A stretch of DNA of 64,000 nucleotides, from positions 2,708,116-2,772,115 of the forward strand of contig CM022679.1 in the NCBI GenBank assembly GCA_012295275.1, given 5' to 3'. This stretch comes from Chrysomallon squamiferum (lineage: Eukaryota; Mollusca; Gastropoda; Neomphalida; Peltospiridae). Each line of letters starts with the position of its first letter. Position 1 is the first letter of the stretch. This document shows positions 1 to 13,900 of this stretch, in pieces. The notes under the pieces are model-generated. The model had not been told where the DNA came from, made no database searches, and saw nothing but the letters and a program-made list of their open reading frames with translations. The position numbers and the translations under genes were made by a program.

Positions 1-53
1 TGCTATTTTATTGTCATTCATTATTATGAGATCTGTTTGGTCAACAAAAAAAA

Positions 54-86
<33 letters not shown>

Positions 87-2397
87 TACTTGGAAGTCAA
101 AAAAAACATATTGGACAATATTCATGCTGCCACAAACATTTAAATGTTGTTATCAAACATTTGTTCTTTTATTAGACTAACAGTAAAACTGACAGGCTGT
201 CATTATATAATTATAGTTTGAAACATAATTCTATTTTAATTTATTTTTGTGCTTAAATCTGGGTAAATGAAAGTTCAACTAACATGATGTAATTTTGTTA
301 TATTTTATCATTTCAATTAATTATTTATTTTATTTTTATGTTTTTTATTGTTTATTTTTTCATTGGTTTTTATAACAGTCAGTAATATTTGTCAATGCAT
401 TTGCTAAGGATCATATTACAATTATATACCAAGTCACCAAAATTGGGAAATATAATTACCATGTTTGATTTTGTATATGTACAATATATATGACTTTCAC
501 TTGCAAATAACATAGGTTTTTTTGTTGTTTTTTGGGGGTTGAGTTTTAAAAATTAATCAACAACTTGAAATATGATTATATACATTGACAATTTCAGACA
601 TTCTTGTTATAGATATATGATTACAACAATACATAATGTTTTACCTAGTTGGCAGTAGTTGATAGGTTAGAAAGTTTGTTAATTTTTAATTATTGAGAAA
701 ATATAGTCTACTTTTCTAGTACACTTTTCTAGTTCTCAAGTGTGAAACCATTAGCTATCAATCTTACAAAAGTCATTGACTTAACTATGGTGCATGAGTC
801 TGATTCAGTTATATATAAATCTCTTTGAACTTCATTTTAATTAATATTAGAATTAATTAGCACTTTTCTCTTTCCTATATACATAAATAACTGTGTGTTT
901 ATATAACATCAAGTAGTTTAGATAATATCCTGGTTTATGACTTGGTAGTTTGAGTGTTTGTGTACTTGGCTTTTTTTCAAGGATTCCTTCACTTTGAATT
1001 GGTTGTACACTTTGAAAGATTTAATTTCATAATAATCCATTGACAGATCATTTACTGACACTTGTTAGCATTTAAAAAATAACCTGTTTACCACATTTCT
1101 ATATTTAATAAACGTTTGTTAATAGGAGTAGATATAGCATATACAGATATGTCATGCACTGATATAAGGTATTATGTTCAAACATCGTGAAACACTGTAG
1201 TTGTTTGTTTTTTTGTTTGTTTTCTTTTTTATATAAGCCAAGATATTTAGGCTAGTATTTCAGTGTTATCTGGCCACTACACGAACAGGCTTTTATTATA
1301 TTACAATTATATATAGTCATGAAGGCTTGCTTTCTTATTGAGGTTGATGTTAGTGTTATTGCTACAATGTTGGTTCAACAACTTGTGTGTTTTCATTCAC
1401 TACAACCAGTATTTCAAACACTCACAGAAAATTAGTAAAGAAAGTCTCTGAATATTAAAACTGATGTGTAATAATAAAATTAAATATTTTCAGAGGATAA
1501 GTGCATTCAGTACAAGGTGTTTGGTCTCCCAAAATGGCCTTCTATAATTTACGTATACACACAGAAAACACCACAACATATGAGAAATGTGGGCACAGGA
1601 TATTGATAAAAAGAAATCAATTTATTCACTGGTATCTATAGAAATAATAAAATGGAACAAGGTTCTAAAATGGCAGGGGGGGGATTCCTTCTATATCATT
1701 ATGCAAGGTTGCATATTTAATAAATATTGTAATCAAGACTGCTGTAGAAATACAACTTTTGAAAAAAGTACTATGAGACAGTTAATAAAAAGCTATCATT
1801 TTATTAACTAATATCTATGGATATTATTTGTTTTCAATGGAGTTCTGATGATATCAGCTTTATTAATAATATAATAACAAGAGGATTAAGTTATTCTTTA
1901 TTTGATTTTGAATATCTGATATACCTGTTTATGCGCTGGCTGTATCCAGCAGTCAGTGTTAGAAATGGGTGGAGGTGGATTATGTGGTGGCATGAGTTAT
2001 ATTTCCTTACACAAAATATTAGATATATCACTGAATGAATGACTGTTTGTTTGATAACACCTGAATTATTTTTTTATATTAGTATTAGTTCTATATAAGT
2101 ATACACAATTGATTAAACTTATATTAATGATGTGAGAGAGAAAACCTGCTGATGTCACATGGACACTTTTATCTGTTAGGAGAAAAGATAATCTGTTAGT
2201 ATTAACTGTTTGGGTTATACGTACAAAGTGTGTGTGTGTGTGTGCGCACACGCATACACTGTTAACAGAAGTACTGAGTGATATTTTTTCACCTGTTATA
2301 TAATAAAAGTCTGCAATCAAAAATGTTAAAAATGTTATTCACCAACAGGTCTTTTATAATTCATGGTTTCTTTTTCAACCACTATTTGTATTCTCAA

Positions 2398-2398
<1 letters not shown>

Positions 2399-2432
<34 letters not shown>
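2399..2432. repeat. (CA)n microsatellite
   Basis: Uninterrupted CA dinucleotide run, followed at about 2459-2471 by a short TG run, giving a weak inverted-repeat potential. Confidence 0.9.
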
Positions 2433-2435
<3 letters not shown>

Positions 2436-2754
2436 TTATATACGTACATGCATATATATGTGTGTGTGTGTGATTTGTTTCTGGAATCTAACACATTTGG
2501 CTGGAGCTGTGACAGCAAGCTAAGCCTGGTTACTGTTGTTGTTTATCAGCTGAGAATACATGTCTCTGATCAATAAAAACAGGTAAAAACAGTCTGTCAC
2601 ATAATTACCTGTCAGAAATGACACTGAAAAATAACTTCTGCTTGTCCCTTTTCATAATTAAATTCAAGGTTGACATCACTGGCTGAATTTTAAGAGTAAA
2701 TTTTTATTCATTGTTTTTTTTCTTCTAATTTTTGATTTTGTATTTTTCTAATTA

Positions 2755-2757
2755 TTA

Positions 2758-2808
<51 letters not shown>

Positions 2809-2820
2809 TATTTATTTGAT

Positions 2821-2862
<42 letters not shown>

Positions 2863-2893
2863 TATTTTTATTTGATCTCATTATTATTATTAT
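2755..2893. repeat. (ATT)n microsatellite, interrupted
   Basis: Long run of TTA/ATT trinucleotides broken by two near-identical spacers containing atttgatctcatt, so the whole block has itself been partly duplicated. Confidence 0.9.
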
Positions 2894-3308
2894 TATTTTT
2901 TTTGATCTTTCGTGTTAGTAATTGACTATCATAGTGGAGAAGCTGAAATTTGTACCCGAAATATTCATGTGTGTTTGTGTTCTCCCACAGATATATACAT
3001 GACAATAATACACAGGTTATTAATGAATATTTGTATTTAATAAAGTTTATTAACTGCAGAAAAAATTTAAATTGTAATTTTTGTCTTATATATTGGTGCT
3101 TATCTTGGGTCATTCTATGGAGACAAAATGACTCAGTCTTTAGAAAAACAAAACAGCTATAAAAAAGCAGTTCTGGGTATTAGTTCTTACTCTCCAAATT
3201 ACTGAGCATTTTCACCAAATCTGCACTTCAAAAAATCTCAGGAAGCTTCAGAAAAGTCAAACACTTAAACTATACAATTATTAAGCTTCAGAACTGTGAG
3301 ACACAAAC

Positions 3309-3430
<122 letters not shown>

Positions 3431-4269
3431 GTAAACACACACATACAAAGACACTTGCACATTCATATCATGAAAATGGCTTAAACCAAACAATTCCAGT
3501 GAGCATTCAAACGATACACAAATGCAGTGGATAAGATGTAAAAAGTAATTAACAATAAATCTTGGCATTGACAACAAAGACATTTTCAAAATGACTCCAG
3601 TCCACTTGTCTGGCTTCATGTTTTAATTACATGGCTAACAGTTTTGTTCCTTCATGGGTGTCAAATGGGTACTTATTTTATATCCACTGCAGTGGTTTTA
3701 CCAGACCACCCACCTATGTCATCTGACTGCCCTGAACTGTGAAATTCTTTGGTTTGATTAGGTTTATAAATAAAATAGTGAGCTATATCAGGTTTTACCT
3801 AGTTGTTTTTTTTTTCTTATCAGTTTAATTAGCTGGCATCAGGTTAAATTACACTGCTTTATTTGAGCTTTCTAGTGTGTGACTATCCTGTTACGTTGAT
3901 CAGTGTTTGTTTTATTCAGCTGTTGGAATGTCATGCAATCATTATTCATTAAATAGGGTATCATAAAACAGTAAACAATACAGTTTAATTCAGAATCACC
4001 TTTACATTCTTTGAATGCCTTGTATGTTATTGTTTTGTTGGTACTAGTCTTTGCAATAAATGGAACATCCTCTTTTTAGCAGTCTGTAAAATAAGAGTAG
4101 AAATAAATTTCTGACATACTAGGTATATGCACTCATGCGGTGATTTATCTGTTTTGAAAAATATTGCTCATTTGGAAGTAATTATTTGTAATGCCAACAT
4201 GAGAGATAAACTGCCTTCAACTCAAAATCAGCAATCTTTTGTGATTTTTCCTGTGGATGAGAAAATATA

Positions 4270-4388
4270 GGCCTATATCACAACATTTGTCAAGTACTGG
4301 CTTGAAAAAGTTGTTAACCCAAAATCACCACTAGTATGGATTGAACCTGTGACCCATTTCTTCTTAAGCAAGTACACCAGAACTGACC
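4270..4388 (-). repeat. Decayed tRNA-headed SINE copy (copy 1)
   Basis: Read on the + strand this shows, in order, a ggcctatatcac block, tactggcttgaaaaag (compare ctggctggaacgag in the better copy at 42.2 kb), a ccaaaatcaccac block, and ggattgaacc. The last is the reverse complement of a tRNA B-box (ggttcaatcc). This order equals that of the other copies, so the element lies on the minus strand and is strongly diverged. Assignment rests on block order rather than high identity. Confidence 0.5.
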
Positions 4389-4719
4389 TAAAGTATATTC
4401 CCTTTACATTATTCGAAGATACATATTATCAATTTCAAAATAAAATAGAATAAATAAAATAAAATAAAATAAAATAAAATGTAAACAATGGGGGAAAAAC
4501 AATTAATAATAATAGTAAATTCCTGAAATAGATGAAATAAATTAAAACAATAAAATATGTTTCTGGCTAAAATCTGTTAAGCAACAACAGTCTAATTCAT
4601 GTTATAATGAGACAGTCAAAGTTTAAAAAAATGTCTGAAGCTGAACTAGAAGTATAAAAAATATCTAGTCTGTTAATGGTAATTAAACTACACAATTAGA
4701 GTATTTTTTTTTTTTTTTT

Positions 4720-4724
4720 TATAA

Positions 4725-4779
<55 letters not shown>
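4720..4779. repeat. (ATA)n microsatellite
   Basis: Run of ATA trinucleotides following a poly-T tract and followed by an A-rich tract. Confidence 0.9.
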
Positions 4780-4780
<1 letters not shown>

Positions 4781-6668
4781 TTGTTCGGGTTCAAAAAAAA
4801 AAAAAAATAAAAAAAAAATGAAAAAAATAAATTAAATCCATTAAAAGGAAAGTTCTGTATAGGACCATAAAATTTCATTCATGTTCACTTTCATTAATTT
4901 ATATTCATAGTTCTCTTTAAAAAAATATTTTATCCAATATGAAAATATATTTTTATTGCACCAATGAAAAAAAAATAATGAATGAAACTAACCCAAAATA
5001 TTTATTTATTATTATTATTTTTTTTTAAAATCGATAGTAATCATTTGTTTTTTCTAAATATATAACCTGAAGCTGCAATGAGAACCAAACCAAGAAAACC
5101 ATAACAAACATCACATCGAAATTTTTCTATGTCTTTCCATATTAACATCTTAGGTTCTGCACTTAATTTAATTTACATTTTAATCACTGTCAGTTTATTG
5201 ACTACATTATTTTCAATTTTCCTGTTCAATATTTGTTCATTATTACATCGCATAAATAAGATTACAAAAAAAATAAAAAAATAAATAAAGTATAATAATA
5301 ACTATTAAAAGAAGAAGAAAAAAATTGCCAAGCAATTGAAAAGATGATTACAAAATTTGCATGCATTCCAATAAAACCAAATCAATCTTAAAAGCATTTT
5401 GTTTTCATTGATTTGCAGTCATTGCGTGATGACACACTCTATTACTGATGTCACAAAAACTATCTTTGTCTTCCTTTGTGGAGTGTTTTGAAATATTGAT
5501 TAGTAACTATGGTGATAGGTGTAAACAAAAAGTGATACAAAAGTTTACAGTATCCTTTCACAATAACATTTGCATTATAAATAAGATACCTTGTTTTTCA
5601 TTTGCTTCAAAAACAAAAATTTAAAAATAGAGAGAATTTTCTGGATGTCTAAATTCTATTTTTCTTTTTTTTTTAGTTTCACAAAAAAATATATTTTATC
5701 ATTTCTACTTGCTTGTATGAATTCTTTACATTATCATATCCTTGTTGATATTGGGGTTTTTTTAATTTTATTTTATTGTTATTATTTTTTTATCACTGTC
5801 ATTATTATCACCATTTTTATAATCATAATATATATTTTTACTTTTTCATGATAACAATTAACTTTTATTATTTATTATTATCATTTTACCTTCCTGGTCA
5901 TTGTGTTCCTTTATCAGATCATCATCATCATTAACATATTATTATTACTATGATTATTTGGCCATAACTACAGTGAGGCAAATGAGGCAAATGTCGTATA
6001 CCAAAATTGATATTTTTATTTTTTATTTTTTTACACAGATATTTTATTTAAAAAATATAAAATATAAATCTCTATTCTGATAAAAACAATATCAACTAAA
6101 TGAATTCTTTTACGTCTATGGTTACTGTTCGAAGTCTAGCTTTGCAATGAAAGACATAACTGACTACAAACATCACTTTTTGCCTTGTTTCAAAAAGAGT
6201 TTAGTTACAGCCATGGATTATTACTATTATTGTCATTGTTATTGTTACTGTTATATTATCATAATCATCATCATCATTATTATTATCAATACTTGTCAAA
6301 CACAATTTAGTGGGTAGTTTTAAAAGATCAGAAATGCCACTTTGCTGCTTGTTGCCTGTTTTAAGTGAGCTATAAAATATATTTTTTATGTACATTGAAC
6401 ACAAAGCAACAGTCATAAAACCTGATGGGTCAATAACTAGATCATCAGATGAGTTTTTGAAAGCTTAGACAAGAGACTGTTGTGAAAACTCAACAGACCC
6501 TACAGGACAGAGTACAGATCTTTTATGTGGAGATAATTTGGTTCATGCCATTAATTTAAAAAAAATAATAAGAACATCAGTTTAATATTACCTCATTCTT
6601 TTTCAGATAATTCTAGAAATTTGTTTTTATCTATTTTTTCATAATTCTTCGGTTAATTTGTTGGTATA

Positions 6669-6728
6669 AATTTAAGTTATTATCATTAATTTAAGTTATT
6701 ATCATTAATTTAAGTTATTATCATTATT
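6669..6728. repeat. 20-bp tandem triplicate
   Basis: Three consecutive copies of atttaagttattatcattaa; the last copy is incomplete. No exon is nearby. Confidence 0.85.
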
Positions 6729-8109
6729 TTTGTTATTATATTTTTAAGTATGAAGGTTGTGTTAATTACAGAATTTCAGAGTACTGATAAATCAGAATTT
6801 GTTTTATCATAAATTATTATTTACCAAATCTGATCAAGGAAGTGAATATAAATAGAAAACAATGAGGTTCCTGATGCTGAACACTTGGTTGTCATTTTTG
6901 TCTGCCAGCGTTGATTATAGAAATACACTTAATATGAAATTCAATGACTTGGAAATTTGATATAGCTTGTTTTTTTTCCTGTTCATTACAGAAGTGTGGC
7001 AAATGCTAAATTATAAAAAAGCAATGGTAAGATTTTTAAAAAATACATATTTTTTATTTTTTAAGTTTATATGAAAGTTTGAGGGCATTATTTTTCATAT
7101 ATATAGGAAAATAATCATAATATACATACATGCATTTTATTTGTTTTAACATGTATCTGAACATCATATTCATAGTCCATTTAATGCACAAAGAACTATT
7201 GAGATAATAATACTCCATCTTTCCAAGAAATTCCAAATTTAAAAAAAAAAAAAAAATTCTTCTTAATTTCTGATTAACTCACAATATTCAGTTTCTGGTT
7301 AATGCATTTTGAGGGTAAAATTGATTTTTTTTTATAAATATGACAGTAAGTTTATGGGATGTGACAGCAAGTAGATGGATTGCAAATTACTTGCACATCA
7401 GGTATGAGATTAGTGTTATTATGTTATTCAAAGCAGTTACTATCAAAACACCTGTATCAGTTCCAGCAACACATCTTGTTGTCAAGGTGATGATTGATTA
7501 TACAATAATTCATGGTGAATTATGTGGTTTTTTCTGAGTTAAAAGGAAATTTATAATGTGTGCTATTTTTGATACAGGTTAATTGGACATTTATTTTGAC
7601 CAGACTGTGACCAAGAGAGTTTATCCAACACAGGATACAGACTGGAAAAGTATTCCTCTTTATGACCATAGGGCTATTTTGTATAATAATATAAACTGCA
7701 TACGTATACAACATAAAAAAAAAATGAAAAAAATAAAATAAAAACACTTAAAACAGTTAATAAAGTCAAATAAGTGAATACTACAGGAATAATTAATTGT
7801 AACAATGCATGGTTTATGTCTTGAAATCTTTTACCTGGAGTGTACATTTATTCAACTAGCACACACAGCTAGGATCCCACACCATTGGGTCCCTACAGCG
7901 TGGGTGTTGGTCATGTTTGGCATGTTTCCAGACATGTTCAAGCAAGCCAATCATGGTCATAACTCAAGAGTCCAAGAGTCTAAGCCTAGGTACACACAAA
8001 CCACACATTATTTCTCATCTGACAGATTAAATGTTTCTGTAGCAAAACTAATCTTCTTACAACATTTAAGTCAGCAATCAATAAAGATTAGTAGTACCAA
8101 ACAGTAAAA

Positions 8110-8760
8110 TGAACAGTCCATTAGTCATTGCTTATATATAAAACTGTTGTTTTGTTTCCACAGTGTTGACAGTGCAATATATTATACAATAATATAAACA
8201 CACCATTAGTCATTTTATGTACTGTCTATATAAAAATAAAAAATATATCTTTGGTTTGTTTTCTTAAGATTGACAGTATAATTTATTATAGAGTAATATG
8301 AATACATCATTAATCATTACTTGTACTGTCTACAAGCCTTTGTTTTATTTTCATTATTTTAACAGTTTAATGTATTGTATCATGAACAAACTATTATTTT
8401 TGGGGTAAATAAAATATTGAACAGTAATACACTATTAATCTTCTGTTGTAACTTTCTATACAAAGTCTTTGTTTTGTTTTCAGTAACAGAGTAATGTATT
8501 GTATATAAATATGAACAAACTATTAGTTATTTCTTGAAAATTCGATGTTCTGTTTTGGTAGATAAAATACTGAACAGTAATACACTATTAATCTTCTGTT
8601 ATACTTTCTATATAAAGTCTTTGTTTTGTTTTTGTAAGTATATACTATAAATCATTTCTTTTATTTAGTAGTAAAAAGACTTTGTTATGTGTTTTTAATA
8701 ATACTGACAAATAATATATTACACAGAAATTTGAACATATCATTAGTTATTTTATTTTAT
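8110..8760. repeat. Degenerate ~94-bp tandem array
   Basis: The sub-motif cattaRtcatt recurs at about 8119, 8213 and 8307, exactly 94 bp apart. Each copy is followed by a tactgtctataN-like segment, a tttgttttgtttt segment and an acagtNtaatNtatt segment. Further copies with indels follow (for example the two aacagtaatacactattaatc blocks near 8425 and 8570). No coding potential; it looks like an old satellite-like expansion in non-coding DNA. Confidence 0.7.
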
Positions 8761-10969
8761 TTTTTCTTTATTTTGTTTAGATGAAACTTATTACCAGTTT
8801 AACAGATAGTGCTGTCATTTCCTGTCTGAATGAATGATGTCAGAAAATATTTCAATAAAGAGATCATTTCAAATATTTTGTAATAAAATTTAATTTGTTT
8901 AAAATATGAGCAAAAAAGATTTGTCCCACCAAATTTATTCCCCAACAATATCTCTATAAATAAAAATAAATTTAAAAAAATTAAAAAGTTAAATAAATAA
9001 ATATTTCTTCAAAAACAACCTTAATTTTTTTTAGTTAAAAAGAAAGAAAAAAAAAAGAAGAGAGATAATCTATAGTTTGTTAGTTTTATGACACATGCAC
9101 CAAAGAGAATTGATTTTGTGAGCCATGACGCCACATTATCAAACAAATGTAAAATTATACAACAGACATAAAAAGATTCCAAATCCGTGCCATGTGACAC
9201 CCAGCCGCTGAAAGGATTAGCGTAGTTTTATTGCACCTTTTGCAATGGCTAATCTTGTTTGTTAACACTTCAAGTTGCTGTCAGAATTTGAAAACATTAT
9301 TATATGTTAATGATTCTTGTTCAGTGTTGCTAGGTGCAATTGTAATTTATTTGTTGTTCATAACCAAGGCCTAACAAAAGTGAATTTGTGTTTGTTATGC
9401 CAGGAGAATATAAACTGTGTTGACATAAAGATTCGATTCAGAGTCTTGAAGTTGGTTTTATTCTTCTTCCTTTTCCTTTTTTCTTTTTTTTTTTTTTTTC
9501 TCATTCTTTGATTAAACTACATATACTATGGTTTCCTGGTTATAAAAAAAAATAATAATAATAATAAAAAAAAAATAATAATTTAAAAAAACAAATATAT
9601 ATATATATATAATAAAAGATAATAATAAACAAATGTTAGGTGTAAAAAAAATCATTGTTAGAGAATTATTTTTTTTATTAAATAAACCTAATTCAAAACT
9701 CAGTAGACTGATAGAATGGCAACATTTCCAAATATTTGTTAAAAAACAATTTCATCAATTTATCTTTAAAAAAAAAAATGCCTGCCTCCATAACAAAATT
9801 CATTACTATCCTGCTTTATTGTTAGCAAAAATTGGTAAGCAATAAAACAATGAGGTGCAAGTTAAGAAAATGTATTCAGATTATTTGTTCAAGTACATTT
9901 CATTTTTTGATTTCATTTTTAGCCAGTTAATTCAGTTTCTTCCTGCTGCTAACATGTCGCAGGTTCAGCAGTGAACTGAAGTGGACACTTGTTTAATTAA
10001 CAACCAGCTCAAGTTTATCATTTAAATGTTCACCTCATGTCAACAGTTCTGAACTCAGGTGTTCCACCCGCTTTGTATTCACAACTTGTTTATTACCTCT
10101 CCATAAGTTATTTATTAATTGTCAACATTTATCTCTCTTTATCTAGTAATAAACAGATTCTTGTGGTAAAGAAAAGAAACTTTTATTGTTTTATGATTAC
10201 AAATGTCTCATTGGGTGATCCTAAAACCACAGAGAGAAAAACAGCTTGTTTTATTAATATGTAGGAATGCTTAGGTGATCAAATGATAGAAACTGGACCA
10301 AAATTACTCATACCTGTTTCACAGTTGTATCTCAGAAGCCAGATGTCTGTTTACACATACCCCTTGATCATAGATCTGTTGCTACTGTTTAAATAAACAA
10401 TGTTTGTGTGTACCTTAGATATAATGTTCTCTACTGTTTTCTAATAAGATATTTATTTGCATGTACTCTTTGATACACAGCTGAAAAACAAGAGTTTTGT
10501 CTACACATAGGTTTGATATACTACTGTTTAATATTCAGTTCTACTCCTGTTTCACCTTCAATACACTGTTATGGACACTGATAGAAAAGCAAATGATAAA
10601 TGTATTCAGTGTTTTATTTGAGACAGTTTCTGGATTGTCATTTCAGAAGGGCAATAAAACAAATGGTTGTGTTCTTCTGAATTTTGGGCTTTCTAGAAAT
10701 ATTTGCATGTTAATAGCAGTGTACTTATATTTTTAAATAGATAAAATATAATATTTTAAATAAAGAATTTCAGATGATGCTTTCATTATAAATATTAAAT
10801 GTCAAGTTATGACAAAAAAAGTCTAAGTATTGTTATTTTGTAAATTTATGTTACTATCTTCTTACAGGTTACAAGGATTGTGGTTTTGCTTTTTGTTTTA
10901 GTCTCATAAGACTTATGTGGATATGTTATAAATTGTAGATTTCTAAAATTTGTTTTTGATTTCTTGCAG

Positions 10970-13900
10970 ATGATAGTTCTGCTGGATCCAACAGACGATC
11001 CAGATGACATCTTGAGGGCAAACAGGTCACGAGAAAAACAATTTGTCTTTGATGCAACATTTGATGGACCTTCATCTCAGGTAGCCATTACCTTAATTAA
11101 ATATTTATTATCTTTAAGTATGCCAGAAATAGACACTGACAGTGTTCTTAAAGCTTTGAAGTTTAAATCTGAATTTGAATGATATCTAATATTGAAATGC
11201 CTGCAGTTTAAGTAGTACATTATTTTGTTATTCTGGGTTCTTCAGACAGATTATATTTTCATGCATAACTTATAAAGTGGTTGATATTTGTTGGTATTAT
11301 AGTACATTTGTTTTTCTGAAATGCAAAGTCTTATTGGCAAAGAATAAATTTAAGTTTTCACTTGCACTATTTATGTTGAGATATTTTATATATCATGCAT
11401 AATTTATAGTATTCATTGTAGCAACATGTTGTATCTCATTGTTTATAAGAATTTTTATTTATTATCACTTTTTTTTATATCTAAAAAGCCCAAGGAACCT
11501 CCAAATAAATTTACATTTACTCTGAGCAGTGTTTATGTTGTATCCTTGACATATCTTATATATATACATAATTTATAAGGCTTTCATCTATTGTATTAGA
11601 TTTGTCCAAGGCTTTCATATCCAAAAAGCCATTATTAATGATCAAACATATTCAAATTTTCCCTAAAGCAAATTTTCCAAAGTGTAACCAAGTATAAATT
11701 GTGACTAAGCACTGAAAGGATTGCCATGTTTGTTTATGTCACAGAAATATCCTGATAATGATTTTTATTGCATGCAATGATGAATTAGTTATACTAATTA
11801 TTAATGTGGCATGGGTTAGTTCATGAATATTTGACAAGTGATTTTCTGAGTGCAGATCTCAGGATCAGTAACACACTGATACGTTATTGATTAATGGGGG
11901 AGAAAGGTAGTCGCAGCATGTTTGACAGGTAGATTTTACAGGTAATAAATGACCCTACGAATGAATGTCAGTCTGGTTTTACAGCTGTGCTATTATGATG
12001 GTCACACTTGTTTCTAAATTGCTGTAGTGGTAGGATTTCTCAATTAAGAAATGACAGCAACATATTTTGTATCAGTATTGATTTCATGGTGGGCTTAAGG
12101 TGAAATTGGATTGTTCTTCATAATAGAAAAATTGTGGTGACAGTATAAATGATCTATATCACGACATATTGATAACAAATTTCTGACAACATTATTAATT
12201 TTCTAATTAATTTTCTAAAATGAAAAAGGAAGCCATATAAAAATATAGAAAATAACAGCAAAATTTTGAAAAAAAAAGCTTTTGATGAATAATGTGAAAG
12301 ATTTTCAGTTTTAATAAGAGTGTTGTTGATTTAAAGATGGCTGATCCATATTTTCTAATTTTGAGTATTATTAAAACAATAAATTCATCAAAATTTCCTA
12401 TAATCTTCATAACAAACCAAGCTGAGGTTTATAGGCATTCAAACATTTCTAACACTCTAGAAACAGAGATGCAGATACTGAACCATTTATCTGGCAAGCT
12501 TGGGACCAGACCGTTCAGATTCCTGGATTTGTTAGATTTCTGAATACAGTCTAAATCTTTACTTCAAATGTAAACCAAACAATGAAAGATAAAGAATAAT
12601 TTTGGATGCCAGATAAACAGTTCAGTGCCTGTAAAACAATTTGAAATTTTCTCATTTCTGACTTTATAATCATTATGTGAATAATTGAAACTAAAAGTAA
12701 ATGTTTGACTTCCTATTCATTTTGCTGTATCAGGCAACATATTAAATAAAAAGTATGGTAAAATTTAAAATAATTATAAGAGTCACCTATAATAAAAACA
12801 TAAATTTTAAATAATTTGTTTGAGTATTAACAGTCACTTGCAGTTTTATTTTTTTATTATTTATCTCTCAGTTTAATGTAATGTTATAATTATATTATTT
12901 TTTATTTATCTTTTCAAAAAATTATTTATTTTATTAGATTATTACTGACAAAAAAATCCCCAAAACGAAAATTATCATTATTTCTAAAATTAATGACACA
13001 TAAAATAACAATGGAGATGAGAATTTAAAGTTTATAATATCATAAAACATGTATCTATTTACTTGAATTTGAAAATAAATACTTTTTATGATGATTTTTA
13101 CTATACTCAACAAAGGTTGTTGAATTATATGTTTTGTCCAAGCATTAAATCTGTTATATGTCTATGCATTCAGAAGTTATAATTCAAATGGTGAATATTT
13201 TAATATGTTGCAGGTGCATTTAATTGGACATAGGTGTAAATGTTCCAAGTGTACTAACATAAAAATTGTTATTAAATATCACAGCTTATCTAAAGAACAG
13301 ATGATTTAAGTTGCTGTAAGACATAAAAACTGTGAAAATTGTGTTTTTGCTGTAAGAGAAAAAAACACAGAAAACTTTTATACTGTACAGTGGTGCAAAA
13401 TAATACTCAGCATTTACACAGAATGCAGTACATTATTTAATTTTCTCATGTCTTAAAATGATTAAGTCTTGTGTCTTTTTGTGTTGTTTGATCAGATATT
13501 TGTGGTGTTGTTAGAATGTATTCAGTTTTTGAAGATAATTATGTGTGATAAAGAATATGTATTTATCAGAATGAAGTCAATATTTACCTATTTTTTCTTC
13601 AGCACATTATAGTATTTTTGTAGTTTATTATTAGAGAAGCCTGGTCTTGAATAATAAATAAAACAATTCATTTGTATTTATACAAAAAATAGTTAGGCTG
13701 TTTATATTAACACTTCTAATTTTTGGCCATTATTCAACTAATAGATAACATTTACATGCAAACAGTTTTTATTTAGTTTCAAAAAAAGGTTAAGTTTTAA
13801 TGGATAATTTAAAAAGAGTGTTATGTCTTCTGTCTGTGATAATTTGATAACACTACATTTGAAAGATAATGATACATATTAACTAGACCAGTTAAAAAAT

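Noticed and set aside
7805-8107. 100-codon open frame with a locally less AT-rich stretch (7860-7990)
   Set aside because: No recognisable domain, and its end runs into the degenerate tandem array. Possibly a fragment of an old element, but nothing supports a gene.
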